A stretch of DNA of 40,038 bases from an uncultured Muribaculaceae bacterium (GTDB lineage Bacteria; Bacteroidota; Bacteroidia; Bacteroidales; Muribaculaceae). The DNA is taken from positions 1 to 40,038 of the forward strand of contig CAJLLX010000006.1 in NCBI GenBank assembly GCA_905207535.1, in the 5' to 3' direction. Numbering within the stretch: the first letter of the stretch is position 1; each line of letters starts with the position of its first letter. Below the pieces are notes generated by a model, which was given only the letters and a program-made list of their open reading frames with translations, did not search any database and had not been told where the DNA came from. Of this stretch, positions 1 to 8,249 are shown piece after piece. A program made the position numbers and the translations under genes.

Positions 1-965
1 TGGAGACAACGGCTCTGTCGATTAAACATATCGCGCAGATGTACTGCGTCAACGGTAAGTATTTCGCTGACTTATATCGCAATAAGCTGAGCGGCTACGC
101 CCAGTGGTGCGAGAGTGAACTCGGTTGTGGATTTTATTTCAACGCCGCCAATATCGGTCCGTACATGAGCTTGGACGAGACATGTCTTAGCAACGGCGAG
201 GTATGGACATTCCTCACCAACAAGGACGGTCACGGCGGCAGGGGCACCCTTGCCGCTGCAATACCGGGCACGAAAAGCGACGAGATCATCTCCACACTCA
301 TCGGAGCGATGGGCAAATCCATGAGACGGAAGGTAAAGGAGGTGACTTGTGATTTGTCGCCGTCAATGATGCTAATAGCTGCGGAGGTTTTCTACAACGC
401 CCATGTTGTAAACGATCGTTTCCATGTGCAGCAGGTTTACAACGAGGCTGTCGATGAAATCCGTGTCGACATCCGCCGTCAGCTCATAGCGGAGGACAAT
501 GCCCGCGACAAATCCGAGCCTCCGGTGACATACTCAAACGGTGAGACTATGCGCCAGATACTTGCGCGCAGCAAGCACACGCTTATGATGTCACAAAACA
601 AATGGACTGACATACAGCGTCATCGGGCAAACATACTGTTCAAGCACTATCCGATACTGAAAGACGCCTATCGACTTGCTATGGAACTACGCCGCATATT
701 CAATATGCAAATCTCTCCGACAAAAGCCATGGGGAAGATGAACAAGTGGTATGAAAAGGTGATGGCTCTGGGCAATAATAACTTTCGTTCTGTAATCAAG
801 ACATTCAAAAATCACGCCCCGACGATTCTCAATTACTTCCGACGGCGCTCCACAAACGCTTCTGCCGAAGCTTTCAACTCCAAGGTCAAGATATTCCGTT
901 CACAGATGCGTGGTGTCCGGGATCGTGACTTCTTCATCTTCCGCCTCGTAAAACTATATGCCTAA
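1..965 (+). mobile_element. ISL3-family transposase, 5' truncated by window edge
   Basis: The frame is open to the left edge, so the N-terminus (zinc finger/HTH part) is missing; the first ATG in view is at 39 and gives 308 residues. The visible part is the DDE domain of ISL3 (IS204/IS1001/IS1096/IS1165) transposases, which cut and paste the element. Counting from the ATG at 39, the likely catalytic acids are Asp46 in MSLDETCL, Asp105 in VTCDLSP and Glu277 in NASAEAFNSK, followed by the typical end RGVRDRDFFIFRLVKLYA. The C-terminus looks intact and ends in TAA. The left inverted repeat is outside the window, so element borders and target duplication cannot be read. Family assignment is confident; activity is unknown. 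Confidence 0.85.
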
Positions 966-1457
966 TTTTTTAACACTTTAATCTCCCGGTTTTAACAAAT
1001 GCACCGAAAATTCAGCTTGACCCGTAATCACCAAATTTTCAGGCGACAAAATGCACTACACCCGTCACTTTTTTCATCACATCTCTACCTGCAATCACCT
1101 CACTGCAGTCCCTTCCCTCCTCACCCAGAACGGATGCACAGAGGATGGCCTGTGCGAGCCACTTCCCAAGCGACAAGCCCGGCAGAGAGCCTCATCAGCA
1201 CCTGCCTGACATCGGATAGCCCGGGAAACAGCCTCCACGAGTGGTGCCAGCCGCCCCCACCACCAGATGGGAAGGTAGAAAATCGTCAGCCTCAAATATT
1301 GCGCCCATACAGTTGGCGGTATTAACATTTCAACCGAGTATTTACATTGGTCCATTGTCCCATACAGGTTGGAAAATGCGTGGATGATGCCGCCACGGAG
1401 TATGGTCGCGTCATCCACTGTGTGGCGTCATCCGGTATTATGGGGGAAGGGGGTGGA
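966..1457. other. gene-poor stretch after the transposase; probable IS right end
   Basis: About 490 bases without a gene I can support. Just after the transposase stop there are two related 14-mers, CACCGAAAATTCAG (1002-1015) and CACCAAATTTTCAG (1029-1042), plausibly part of the right end of the IS; this is inference because the left end is not visible. A minus-strand reading frame (1095-1418, 107 codons) shows no recognisable domain. Near 1381-1436 there is an imperfect inverted repeat built on GGATGATGCCGCCAC and GTGTGGCGTCATCC. The stretch reads as decayed sequence between the IS and the convergent end of the next gene. Confidence 0.4.
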
Positions 1458-2924
1458 TTAATTCTTCTTGGCGGGGTCGCAGGTGAGGCCTACGCCGAGC
1501 TTTTTGAAGATTTTGCGGTCGATTTCGCCGAGCATCACGGTGGAATGTACCTCACAGCCTGCGAGTTCGGGTAGTTTCTCAAGGGCACGGGCGCAGTCGG
1601 AGTCGTGTGCACTGAGCAGCGAGAGGGCCACGAGCACCTCGTCGGTGTGGAGGCGGGGATTGTGGCTGCGCAGATAGGCCGTTTTGGTGTGCTGTATCGG
1701 CTCTATCATGTGCTGCGGGATCAGTTTCACGCTATGGTCTATGCCGGCTAAGTGCTTGGTGGCATTGAGGATAAGTGCCGCGCTCGGGCCAAGGAGGTCG
1801 GAAGATTCGGCTGTGATGATGGTGCCGTCGGCCAGCTCGATAGCCGAGCAGTGGTGGCCGCTCTTAGCGGCACGCTCTTTTGCTGCAGCGATAACGGGAC
1901 GATACTTGGCCGGATCGATTTTCGCTTGATTTAGCAGCAGAGCTATCTTGCTGACTTCCTGATCATTGCCCGCACCCTCGGCGAGATGGTTGAGGGCCGT
2001 GTAGTAGCGGCGGATGATCTCGTTGCAGGAAGCGTGGCGGCACACCTCATCGTCTTTGATGCAGAAACCCACCATGTTGACGCCCATATCGGTGGGCGAT
2101 TTGTAGGGATTTTCGCCGTAAATACCCTCAAACAGAGCGTTTAACACGGGGAAGATCTCTATGTCGCGGTTGTAGTTGATAGCGGTCTTGCCGTAAGCCT
2201 CGAGGTGGAAGGGGTCGATCATGTTCACATCGTTGAGATCGGCCGTAGCAGCCTCATAGGCAATGTTTACGGGGTGTTTGAGCGGGAGGCTCCACACCGG
2301 GAAGGTCTCGAATTTGGCATAGCCGGCGCGGATGCCGCGCTTGTGCTCGTTGTAGAGCTGTGAGAGGCACACCGCCATCTTGCCGCTGCCAGGGCCGGGA
2401 GCGGTAACGATCACTAACGGCCTGGTAGTCACCACATAATCGTTGCGGCCGAATCCCTCTTCCGAGTCGATCAGAGCCACATTGTGGGGATATCCGTCAA
2501 TGGTGTAATGATAGTAAGTGGTGATACCAAGGCGCTCCAGACGTTTGCGGAAGAGGTCGGCGCTGCTCTGCCCGTTGTAGTGGGTGATGACCACTGAGCT
2601 GACAAGAAAACCGCGCTCCTGAAAGGCGCTGCGGAGGCGCAGCACATCCTCATCGTAGGTGATTCCCAGATCGTTGCGCACTTTGTTTTTTTCGATGTCG
2701 CGGGCCGAAATTACGATGACAATTTCGGCGTGATCGGCCAACTGACTGAGCATGCGTAGTTTACTGTCGGGCTGAAATCCCGGCAGCACGCGGCTGGCAT
2801 GATGATCATCGAAAAGTTTGCCCCCCAGTTCAAGGTATAACTTGTTGCCGAACTGAGCGATACGCTCTTTGATGTGTTCGGACTGAATCTTGAGATATTT
2901 CTCGTTGTCGAAACCGTATTTCAT
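1458..2924 (-). CDS. DUF1846 (UPF0371) protein
   Basis: A 488-residue member of the DUF1846/UPF0371 family, cytosolic, with no established reaction. The start MKYGFDNEKYLKIQSEHIKE is the usual beginning of the family; an upstream in-frame ATG at 2936 would lie inside a -7 promoter box (2934-2941), so I chose the ATG at 2924. A glycine-rich loop APGPGSGK at about residues 174-181 resembles a nucleotide-binding P-loop. Length matches the family (about 490-500). The gene stands alone: downstream is the IS scar, upstream the repeat-rich end of gluQ. Family assignment is solid; function is unknown. Confidence 0.85.
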   Translation of the reverse strand: MKYGFDNEKYLKIQSEHIKERIAQFGNKLYLELGGKLFDDHHASRVLPGFQPDSKLRMLSQLADHAEIVIVISARDIEKNKVRNDLGITYDEDVLRLRSAFQERGFLVSSVVITHYNGQSSADLFRKRLERLGITTYYHYTIDGYPHNVALIDSEEGFGRNDYVVTTRPLVIVTAPGPGSGKMAVCLSQLYNEHKRGIRAGYAKFETFPVWSLPLKHPVNIAYEAATADLNDVNMIDPFHLEAYGKTAINYNRDIEIFPVLNALFEGIYGENPYKSPTDMGVNMVGFCIKDDEVCRHASCNEIIRRYYTALNHLAEGAGNDQEVSKIALLLNQAKIDPAKYRPVIAAAKERAAKSGHHCSAIELADGTIITAESSDLLGPSAALILNATKHLAGIDHSVKLIPQHMIEPIQHTKTAYLRSHNPRLHTDEVLVALSLLSAHDSDCARALEKLPELAGCEVHSTVMLGEIDRKIFKKLGVGLTCDPAKKN

Positions 2925-2933
2925 AACGGGATA

Positions 2934-2941
2934 CAAAGGTA
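2934..2941 (-). promoter_or_regulatory. -7 box TACCTTTG of the DUF1846 gene
   Basis: Perfect match to the Bacteroidetes -7 consensus TAnnTTTG, ending 10 nt before the chosen ATG at 2924. No TTTG or TTG lies at the expected -33 distance. If used, the mRNA leader would be only a few nucleotides long. Confidence 0.45.
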
Positions 2942-3012
2942 AGATTTTTTTCGTGGTTTCGCACTAAAAATCGGCAACCTTTTTCACGATTTTTCACTAT
3001 TGACGGGGAGAG

Positions 3013-3050
3013 TTAGTTCTTAGAGCTCAGAGCATAGAGCTTAGTGGGCC
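3013..3050. repeat. CTTAG-rich palindromic tract
   Basis: Low-complexity intergenic tract built from TTAGTTCTTAG, GAGCTCAGAG and GAGCTTAGTG. A closely similar tract lies at 25317-25376 between priA and the sodium symporter. This suggests a dispersed intergenic repeat; no function can be assigned. Confidence 0.4.
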
Positions 3051-3072
3051 ATTCGGGATGGTAGTCGGAGGC

Positions 3073-3182
3073 GCTCCGGGAGGGGGTCAAAGGGTCTCCG
3101 GGAGGGGGTCAAAGGGTCTCCGAGCAGGGGGTGAAGGGGCTCCGGGGAGGGGGTCAGATGGTCTCCGGGAGGAGCACCGAGG
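3073..3182. repeat. 22-bp minisatellite, about 5 copies, across the gluQ stop codon
   Basis: Five degenerate copies of a 21-23 bp unit with the core CTCCGGGAGGGGGTCAAAGG start near 3073, 3094, 3116, 3138 and 3161. The last copies contain the gluQ stop codon (3154-3156) and encode the final residues RPSVLLPETI. The array therefore begins inside the gene and continues downstream. Confidence 0.75.
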
Positions 3183-4389
3183 GTCTCGGAGCGGGGTCGC
3201 GGTAGCGAGCGAGAAGGGTGGCGAGTGAGACCGGGGAGAAGTCGGGTTGCCAGCCGGCGAGACAGGCGATGCGGCCGAGGATCTCTTCGGGTGAGAGCCG
3301 GCGACGGAGCTGCTCCATGCTCATGGAGGCATCGCGTTTGGAGAGGCGTTGGCCGGCGGCATTGCAGACCAAAGGGAGATGGGCGAACTGAGGCACCGGC
3401 AAGCCGAGCAGTCGCATGAGGTAGATCTGCTGGTGCGCGGACACAAGGAGATCGTTGCCGCGCATCACCTCGGTGATGCCCATCAGGGCATCGTCGACCA
3501 CCACGGCGAGCTGATAGGCCCAGGCGCCGTCGGCACGGCGCACGATGAAGTCGCCACAGTCGGTGGCGAGGTTGGACACCTGCGGCCCGTAGACGCGGTC
3601 GGTGAAAGTCACCCGGCAGTCGGGCACATAGAGCCGGGAAGCAGCAGAGCAGTTATTAGATTGTAGGTTGGAGATAGTAGATTGTAGATTGGAGATGGTA
3701 GATGGTGGAGCGGAGATGGTAGATGGAGGGACGGAGAGGGTTGATGGGGTGGGGAGGTGGGAGAGGAAAGTGGAGAGGGTGGGGAAGGTGCCGAGGGTGG
3801 AGAGGGAGGCAAGGTGGGCGGGGCGGCAGGTGCCACGGTAGACCACACGGCCGTCGGACTGGTGGGGGGCCTGTGTGGCGAGGATGTCGGAGCGGCGGCA
3901 TCGGCAGGGGTAGACGAGGCCGGTGTCGGCGAGGCGCTGCATGTAGTGGGCGTAGATGTCGGAGCGGAGGCTCTGACGGTAGGGGCCGCAGGGACCGAGG
4001 TCGTCGAGGCCGCCTTCATCCCAGTCGAGCCCGAGCCAGCGGAGGTCGTCCTCGATGAGACGGGCATACTCGAGGCGGGAGCGCTGGGGGTCGAGATCCT
4101 CGATGCGGAGCACCCAGCGGCCGCCGCGACTTTTTACCGATAGCCACGAGAGGACCGCTGTGAAAATGTTGCCGAGGTGCATACGCCCGGTGGGTGAAGG
4201 GGCAAAGCGTCCACGCAACTCAGTGGAAGGAGGAACGACATGCTCACGAAGCCCGGTAGGTGAAGGGGCGAAGCGCCCACGCAACTCAGCGGAAGGAGGA
4301 ACGACAGGCTCACGCAAGTCGGTGGGTGAAGGGGCGAAGCGTCCACGCAGATCAGTGGCGGTGGATGATGATGGAGAAAGGGCGGACAT
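3154..4389 (-). CDS. gluQ: glutamyl-Q tRNA(Asp) synthetase with repeat insertions
   Basis: Class I aminoacyl-tRNA synthetase paralogue that attaches glutamate to queuosine in the anticodon of tRNA(Asp). Visible are RFAPSPTG followed by HLGN (residues 71-74, the HIGH motif), the zinc ligands in YPCRCRRSD and YRGTC, and RLSKRD (KMSKS) near residue 350. At 411 residues it is some 100 longer than usual, for two reasons. The N-terminus carries three tandem copies of a 22-residue unit containing RFAPSPT (residues 14-68), and residues about 190-247, just after the zinc site, are a heptad-repeat insert (STISNLQ type). There is no Met between residue 1 and HLGN, so the extension is presumably translated. 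It follows the EamA exporter by 33 bp, probably as an operon. The family call is firm; activity with these inserts is uncertain. Confidence 0.88.
   Translation of the reverse strand: MSALSPSSSTATDLRGRFAPSPTDLREPVVPPSAELRGRFAPSPTGLREHVVPPSTELRGRFAPSPTGRMHLGNIFTAVLSWLSVKSRGGRWVLRIEDLDPQRSRLEYARLIEDDLRWLGLDWDEGGLDDLGPCGPYRQSLRSDIYAHYMQRLADTGLVYPCRCRRSDILATQAPHQSDGRVVYRGTCRPAHLASLSTLGTFPTLSTFLSHLPTPSTLSVPPSTISAPPSTISNLQSTISNLQSNNCSAASRLYVPDCRVTFTDRVYGPQVSNLATDCGDFIVRRADGAWAYQLAVVVDDALMGITEVMRGNDLLVSAHQQIYLMRLLGLPVPQFAHLPLVCNAAGQRLSKRDASMSMEQLRRRLSPEEILGRIACLAGWQPDFSPVSLATLLARYRDPAPRPSVLLPETI
3658..3741. repeat. 21-bp minisatellite inside gluQ, 4 copies
   Basis: Four in-frame 21-bp units start at 3658, 3679, 3700 and 3721. 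On the minus strand they encode STISNLQ, STISNLQ, STISAPP and STLSVPP-like heptads. The tract degrades gradually up to about 3815. It forms a low-complexity loop in the protein between the zinc site and the rest of the catalytic domain. Confidence 0.8.
4186..4360. repeat. 66-bp tandem repeat at the gluQ N-terminus, about 2.6 copies
   Basis: The tetranucleotide CGGT recurs at 4188, 4254 and 4320 in otherwise nearly identical surroundings, giving an exact 66-bp (22-codon) period. Each unit encodes RFAPSPT(G/D)LRE.VVPPS.ELRG, so the nucleotide-binding signature region of the synthetase is present three times. Only the last copy continues into HLGN. Confidence 0.85.
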
Positions 4390-4401
4390 AGCGTGGAGGG
4401 G

Positions 4402-4437
4402 GGATCAGGCGTGGCGGGCGGATCAGGCTTGGCGTGT
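4402..4437. repeat. 18-bp direct repeat across the EamA gene stop
   Basis: Two adjacent 18-bp units (4402-4419 and 4420-4437) share GGATCAGGC and TTGGCG/GTGGCG. The second unit contains the stop codon of the exporter gene (4423-4425) and its last four codons. Confidence 0.6.
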
Positions 4438-5373
4438 GGCGCGGTTGGTCATGTAATCGCCAAACCAAAGGCCGCCGATGATGAGGGCCGCGCCGAAGCA
4501 TCCCACGATGGTGATAGGATCGTCGGGGAAGAGTATGGCGGCGATGATCATGGTGCAGATAGGCTGCACGTAGAGATAATTGTTGGTGACGATGGCGCCG
4601 AGCACACGCATCACGGCTGCCCACAGCAGGTAAGCGAGCATGGAGCACACCAGGCCGAGGAAGAGCAGGTTGCCGAGCACTTCGGGCTTGAGAAGAGTGG
4701 AGAGCGGCGTGATCGGTTCGGGTGCGAGTATCCAGAACGGGATAGCAGTCAGCAGGCCGTAGAAGAAGGTTTTGCGAGTAACAAACTGCGCGGAGTAGGT
4801 GACATTGAGTTTGCGGAGCACCACTGAATAGATAGCCCAGGAGAAAGCGGCACCGAGCGCCAGCATATCGCCGATGGTGGTGCTGAGTTCGGAGCCCGAC
4901 GGCTCCGCGAGGCTCGAGAAACCATCCTTGAATACGATGCACCCCACGCCCAGAAAGGCGATGACCGAACTGATGTAGGTCCACTTGCCGGGGCGCTCCG
5001 ACTTGTAGAGGGCACCGATAAGGAGCGTGGTGAGCAGCGGTGAGAGGGTGGTGATCATCGACACATCCGACACGCGGGTGTAGTTGACGGCATTGTTTTC
5101 GGCGATGAAGTAGATAGAGCCGCCGCAGAGGCCGCAGACGGCGAAGAGCAGCTCGTCGCGCCAGTTGTTGGCAAACAGTTTTTTGTGGCAAGCAAAGAGC
5201 ACGAGCACGTAGGCCATGGCAATACGGTAGATGTAGATCTCCACCGGGCCGAGCGAGTGGTTGACCAACACCTTAGTACTGACGAACGACGCTCCCCACA
5301 TAGCGACGACCAAGAGCGCCCCTATGTGGCAAATAAATTTAGCCTTGTTAGAATTAGTTTTCCACGTAGCCAT
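4423..5373 (-). CDS. EamA/DMT-superfamily exporter
   Basis: Inner-membrane protein of 316 residues with about ten hydrophobic segments arranged as two EamA repeats (roughly residues 13-140 and 165-305). The first begins GALLVVAMWGASFVSTKVLV and the second GDMLALGAAFSWAIYSVVLR, both typical of drug/metabolite transporters. Substrate cannot be read from the sequence. It precedes gluQ by 33 bp on the same strand and the two are probably cotranscribed. Its last codons lie in an 18-bp duplicated unit. Upstream is a small inverted repeat, TAAGGA-ATA-TCCTTA (5401-5415), but no convincing -7/-33 pair. Confidence 0.85.
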   Translation of the reverse strand: MATWKTNSNKAKFICHIGALLVVAMWGASFVSTKVLVNHSLGPVEIYIYRIAMAYVLVLFACHKKLFANNWRDELLFAVCGLCGGSIYFIAENNAVNYTRVSDVSMITTLSPLLTTLLIGALYKSERPGKWTYISSVIAFLGVGCIVFKDGFSSLAEPSGSELSTTIGDMLALGAAFSWAIYSVVLRKLNVTYSAQFVTRKTFFYGLLTAIPFWILAPEPITPLSTLLKPEVLGNLLFLGLVCSMLAYLLWAAVMRVLGAIVTNNYLYVQPICTMIIAAILFPDDPITIVGCFGAALIIGGLWFGDYMTNRATRQA

Positions 5374-5562
5374 ATTGCCCTTACACTTATGATTGCGATA
5401 TAAGGAATATCCTTATTCAATCCAACACAAATCAGCCTTTTATCAAGCAATTTGTTAAAAACGGCTTACAAAAACTCTGCAAACCCAATGCGAATTTACA
5501 GAATATTTTTTAAATATCAGCAACCTCGGCAAGATTTTTTTGCGCGGCAAAAGAGGGAAAAG

Positions 5563-5640
5563 CCGGGGAGAGGCAGACGCACGACAGACCGGGAAGGGGC
5601 AAACGCATGACAAGCCGGGAAGGAGCAGACGCGCGACAAG
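5563..5640. repeat. 26-bp minisatellite, 3 copies
   Basis: Three consecutive 26-bp units start at 5563, 5589 and 5615 with the pattern CCGGGAAGG.GCA.ACGC..GACAAG. A fourth begins (CCGG at 5641) and is cut off. Intergenic, downstream of the penicillin-binding protein gene. Confidence 0.8.
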
Positions 5641-5648
5641 CCGGTATG

Positions 5649-5668
5649 ATCAAAGCTAAAGCTTTGAT
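5649..5668. repeat. palindrome ATCAAAGC-TAAA-GCTTTGAT
   Basis: Perfect 8-bp inverted repeat with a 4-nt loop directly after the 26-bp array. It has no T-tract on the minus strand, so a rho-independent terminator role for the penicillin-binding protein gene is weak. A palindrome of similar style lies at 35998-36018. Confidence 0.5.
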
Positions 5669-5704
5669 AACTAAAAAATTTTACTTCTAAAAAGAAAAAC
5701 GGAT

Positions 5705-5762
5705 GGAATCAGTCGAAGACGCTTTCCGGCAAAGGGGGAAGGACGGGATCAGTCGAAGACAC
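5705..5762. repeat. duplicated 3' end of the penicillin-binding protein gene
   Basis: ATCAGTCGAAGAC occurs at about 5708-5720 and again at about 5748-5760. The second copy contains the stop codon (5749-5751) and the codons for the C-terminal VFD; the first is a copy 40 bp downstream of the gene. Confidence 0.65.
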
Positions 5763-8124
5763 CTTCGAGCGACTCCTCCACCTCGGGGGTTTCTTCCACG
5801 GCGTCGTAAAACTCTTTGTCGCAGACGCCCGAGAAATCGACCTCAAACTGTGTGTTCTGCGAATACGGCAACGAGGGATCTGCGTAAACCTTGCTCATGT
5901 ACAGACCGTAAATAGGGAGCGCCATTGCCGCGCCCTGTCCATTGGCCATGTTGTTGAAGTGGATGTAGCGCTCTTCGCCGCCAACCCATACGCCCGACAC
6001 AAGTTCGGGTGTGAAGCCCATGAACCAGCCGTCGGCGTTGTAGTTGGTTGTACCGGTCTTGCCGCCCATCTGTGCTGTGATGTTGTAAGGAGCACGGCGC
6101 ACACGGTTACCGGTGCCGCTGTCCACCACATTGAGCAGCATCGAGAGGATCTTGGCATAAGCCTTTTCAGAGATTACCTCGGTGTGCTTGGTGTTGAACT
6201 CAGAGATCACATTGCCGTTGGCATCGCATATCGAAGTCACATACACAGGATCGGCACGCATGCCATTGTTGGCGTAGGCAGTGTAGGCTCCAACCATCTC
6301 GCGAATCGACACCTCGCACGACCCCAGACAGATACTCATCACGGGGTCGAGATGATTGGTGATACCAAAGTTGTGCATATTGCGCACGAGTGTCGTAGGC
6401 GACAGCTGAGCCATCAGTCGAGCCGAAATCCAGTTGTTGGAGTTGGTCAGCGCCCAGCGAAGGTCCACCATCTCGCCCACGCGGGCCGAGCCGGAGTTGC
6501 GCGGCGCCCACACGTTGCCGGCTTCGTCGCGGAATACCGGCTGAGTGTTTGAGAGCATATCGCAAGGAGTGAAATCCTCCTCCATGGCGTAGGTGTAGAG
6601 GAACGGTTTGATGGTCGATCCTATCTGACGGCGACCTGTGGCAGCCATGTCATACTGGAAGAAGGTGAAATTGGGTCCACCCACATAGGCTTTCACATGA
6701 CCGGTGCGAGGATCCATGCTCATGAATCCCGTGCGGAGGAAATGCTTCTGATACAGCAGCGAGTCGCGGGGCGTCATCACCGTGTCCACCACTCCGGCAT
6801 AGGAAAACACATTCATCTCCCTCGGAGTGTTGAAAGCCTTGCGAATCTCCTCGTCGGAAGCGCCTGCAGAGTGCATCACGCGGTAGCGGTCGGTCTGCTT
6901 GATGGCGTGATCAATGAGGCTCGACACCTTCACCTTGCCCAGCTCCTCGGCGTTGGAGGTGTAAGGAGCATTTTTCGACGCGCGTTTTTCACGGAAAAAT
7001 GCATTCTGAAGGCGGCTCATATGCTGCTGCACAGCCTCCTCAGCGTAGCGCTGCATACGCGAGTCGATGGCGGTGTGAATCTTCAGACCGTCGGTATAGA
7101 GGTCGTATTTAGAGCCGTCGGGCTTCGGATTTTTCTCAATCCATCCGAAGAGCGGATTCTCCTCCCAGGCAATGGAGTCGTCGACATATTTCTGTTTCTC
7201 CCAACCGCGATAGTCCGATTTCACCGGTTTCTTTGCGGTGAGAATACGGCGCAACTCCTCGCGGAAATAGGGGGCGAGCCCCTCTTTGTGGTCCACACGG
7301 TTGAATTTCAGTACCAGCGGCAGCTGCTTCAGCGAGTCGACCTGCTCGCGGGTGAGCATCCCGTTTTTCTCCATCTGCTCGAACACCACATTGCGGCGCT
7401 GACGGGTGCGCTCGTTGTGTCGCACGGGATTGTAATACGACGGATTCTTCACCATACCCACCAGCGTGGCGGCCTCCTCTATCGACAGCTCTTTGGGAGT
7501 CTTCCCAAAGTAGACATATGCGGCCGACTTGATGCCGACGGCATTGTAAAGGAAGTCAAACTGGTTGAGATACATCTTGATAATCTCATCCTTCGAGTAG
7601 TAGCGCTCGAGCTTCACGGCAATCATCCATTCGATAGGTTTCTGCAGGGCGCGGCTGAAGATATTGTTGGTGGTAGGACTGTAAAGCTGCTTGGCGAGCT
7701 GCTGAGTGATTGTCGAACCGCCGCCGGCATTTTTCTGCCGCATGATCAGAGTCTTCACGAGCACACGCATGAAGGCACGCATATCTATGCCCGAGTGATC
7801 CTCGAAGCGCGAGTCCTCGGTGGCGATCAGCGCGTCGATCACATTTTGCGATATCTCCGAGTAGTCGGCATAGACGCGGTTGCCTGAGTTGCGGTAGTAG
7901 CGCCCCATCTCCACACCGTCGGCGGTGTAGAGCACCGTGGCAAATTTGTCGTTAGGATTTTTCAGCTCCTCCACAGGAGGCATATATCCTATCCAGCCGT
8001 TGTAAATCAGCAAGAAAAACAGTATGATGGCCACAAATCCCACTACGAGAATCCGCCACATCCAGCTGATGATTTTGCGGTTGCGTTCTTTCCTGATATC
8101 TGTATCGGAGTTGTATGATGTCAT
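5749..8124 (-). CDS. mrcA: class A penicillin-binding protein 1A (glycosyltransferase/transpeptidase)
   Basis: Bifunctional peptidoglycan synthase anchored in the inner membrane by one N-terminal helix (WRILVVGFVAIILFFLLIY), acting in the periplasm. The GT51 domain shows ATEDSRFEDHSGID with the catalytic Glu near residue 103 and GGSTITQQLAKQL. The transpeptidase domain shows the serine motif GSTIKPF (Ser near 503), the SxN motif SNN and KTGTT near residue 689. Length (791) is normal for the phylum. The frame extends to a TTG at 8139, but the ATG at 8124 (MTSYNSDTD) is the better start, 33 nt after a -7 box. It appears monocistronic and diverges from the AlkD-like gene. Its last codons are duplicated downstream. 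Confidence 0.93.
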   Translation of the reverse strand: MTSYNSDTDIRKERNRKIISWMWRILVVGFVAIILFFLLIYNGWIGYMPPVEELKNPNDKFATVLYTADGVEMGRYYRNSGNRVYADYSEISQNVIDALIATEDSRFEDHSGIDMRAFMRVLVKTLIMRQKNAGGGSTITQQLAKQLYSPTTNNIFSRALQKPIEWMIAVKLERYYSKDEIIKMYLNQFDFLYNAVGIKSAAYVYFGKTPKELSIEEAATLVGMVKNPSYYNPVRHNERTRQRRNVVFEQMEKNGMLTREQVDSLKQLPLVLKFNRVDHKEGLAPYFREELRRILTAKKPVKSDYRGWEKQKYVDDSIAWEENPLFGWIEKNPKPDGSKYDLYTDGLKIHTAIDSRMQRYAEEAVQQHMSRLQNAFFREKRASKNAPYTSNAEELGKVKVSSLIDHAIKQTDRYRVMHSAGASDEEIRKAFNTPREMNVFSYAGVVDTVMTPRDSLLYQKHFLRTGFMSMDPRTGHVKAYVGGPNFTFFQYDMAATGRRQIGSTIKPFLYTYAMEEDFTPCDMLSNTQPVFRDEAGNVWAPRNSGSARVGEMVDLRWALTNSNNWISARLMAQLSPTTLVRNMHNFGITNHLDPVMSICLGSCEVSIREMVGAYTAYANNGMRADPVYVTSICDANGNVISEFNTKHTEVISEKAYAKILSMLLNVVDSGTGNRVRRAPYNITAQMGGKTGTTNYNADGWFMGFTPELVSGVWVGGEERYIHFNNMANGQGAAMALPIYGLYMSKVYADPSLPYSQNTQFEVDFSGVCDKEFYDAVEETPEVEESLEGVFD

Positions 8125-8156
8125 AATCTCTATTTGCAAGTTGCTTTTTCAAGCAG

Positions 8157-8164
8157 CAAAGTTA
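8157..8164 (-). promoter_or_regulatory. -7 box TAACTTTG of the penicillin-binding protein gene
   Basis: Perfect TAnnTTTG on the minus strand, predicting a leader of about 25 nt before the ATG at 8124. No -33 element at the expected spacing. Confidence 0.5.
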
Positions 8165-8218
8165 GCAATTTATCCCCAATAGAGCCGCATAAGCTACGGC
8201 TCTTTTAAAATTTTAGAT

Positions 8219-8226
8219 TAATTTTG
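8219..8226 (+). promoter_or_regulatory. -7 box TAATTTTG of the AlkD-like gene
   Basis: Perfect TAnnTTTG ending 24 nt before the ATG at 8250. It is divergent from, and about 55 bp away from, the box at 8157-8164. No clear -33 match. Confidence 0.45.
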
Positions 8227-8249
8227 CAGAAACATTTTGCCAATACCGT

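Larger units (their letters stand above)
5374..5748. other. 375-bp intergenic region with repeats, no gene
   Basis: This region lies between the exporter start and the end of the penicillin-binding protein gene. It contains the inverted repeat at 5401-5415, an AT-rich stretch (5410-5540) where the exporter promoter must lie, three 26-bp tandem repeats (5563-5640), a hairpin (5649-5668) and a copy of the neighbouring gene's 3' end (near 5705-5725). I see no coding potential. Confidence 0.6.

Noticed and set aside
1095..1418. Minus-strand 107-codon frame in the IS-flanking stretch
   Set aside because: No domain, no promoter, odd composition; could at most be a gene remnant.
5401..5415. TAAGGA-ATA-TCCTTA as an operator of the EamA gene
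   Set aside because: Only a 6-bp arm, with no promoter pair nearby to give it context; mentioned in the gene entry but not claimed.
3073..5640. Repeat arrays considered as a CRISPR
   Set aside because: Units are directly adjacent with no unique spacers and different periods (18, 21, 22, 26, 66 bp), so they are minisatellites.
5651..5658. TAGCTTTG on the minus strand as a -7 box for the EamA gene
   Set aside because: It lies within a palindrome about 280 nt from the gene start and has no -33 partner; chance match is more likely.
6697..7887. 396-codon plus-strand frame opposite the penicillin-binding protein gene
   Set aside because: Antisense shadow of a gene with all catalytic motifs; its translation has no recognisable fold and is His-rich.
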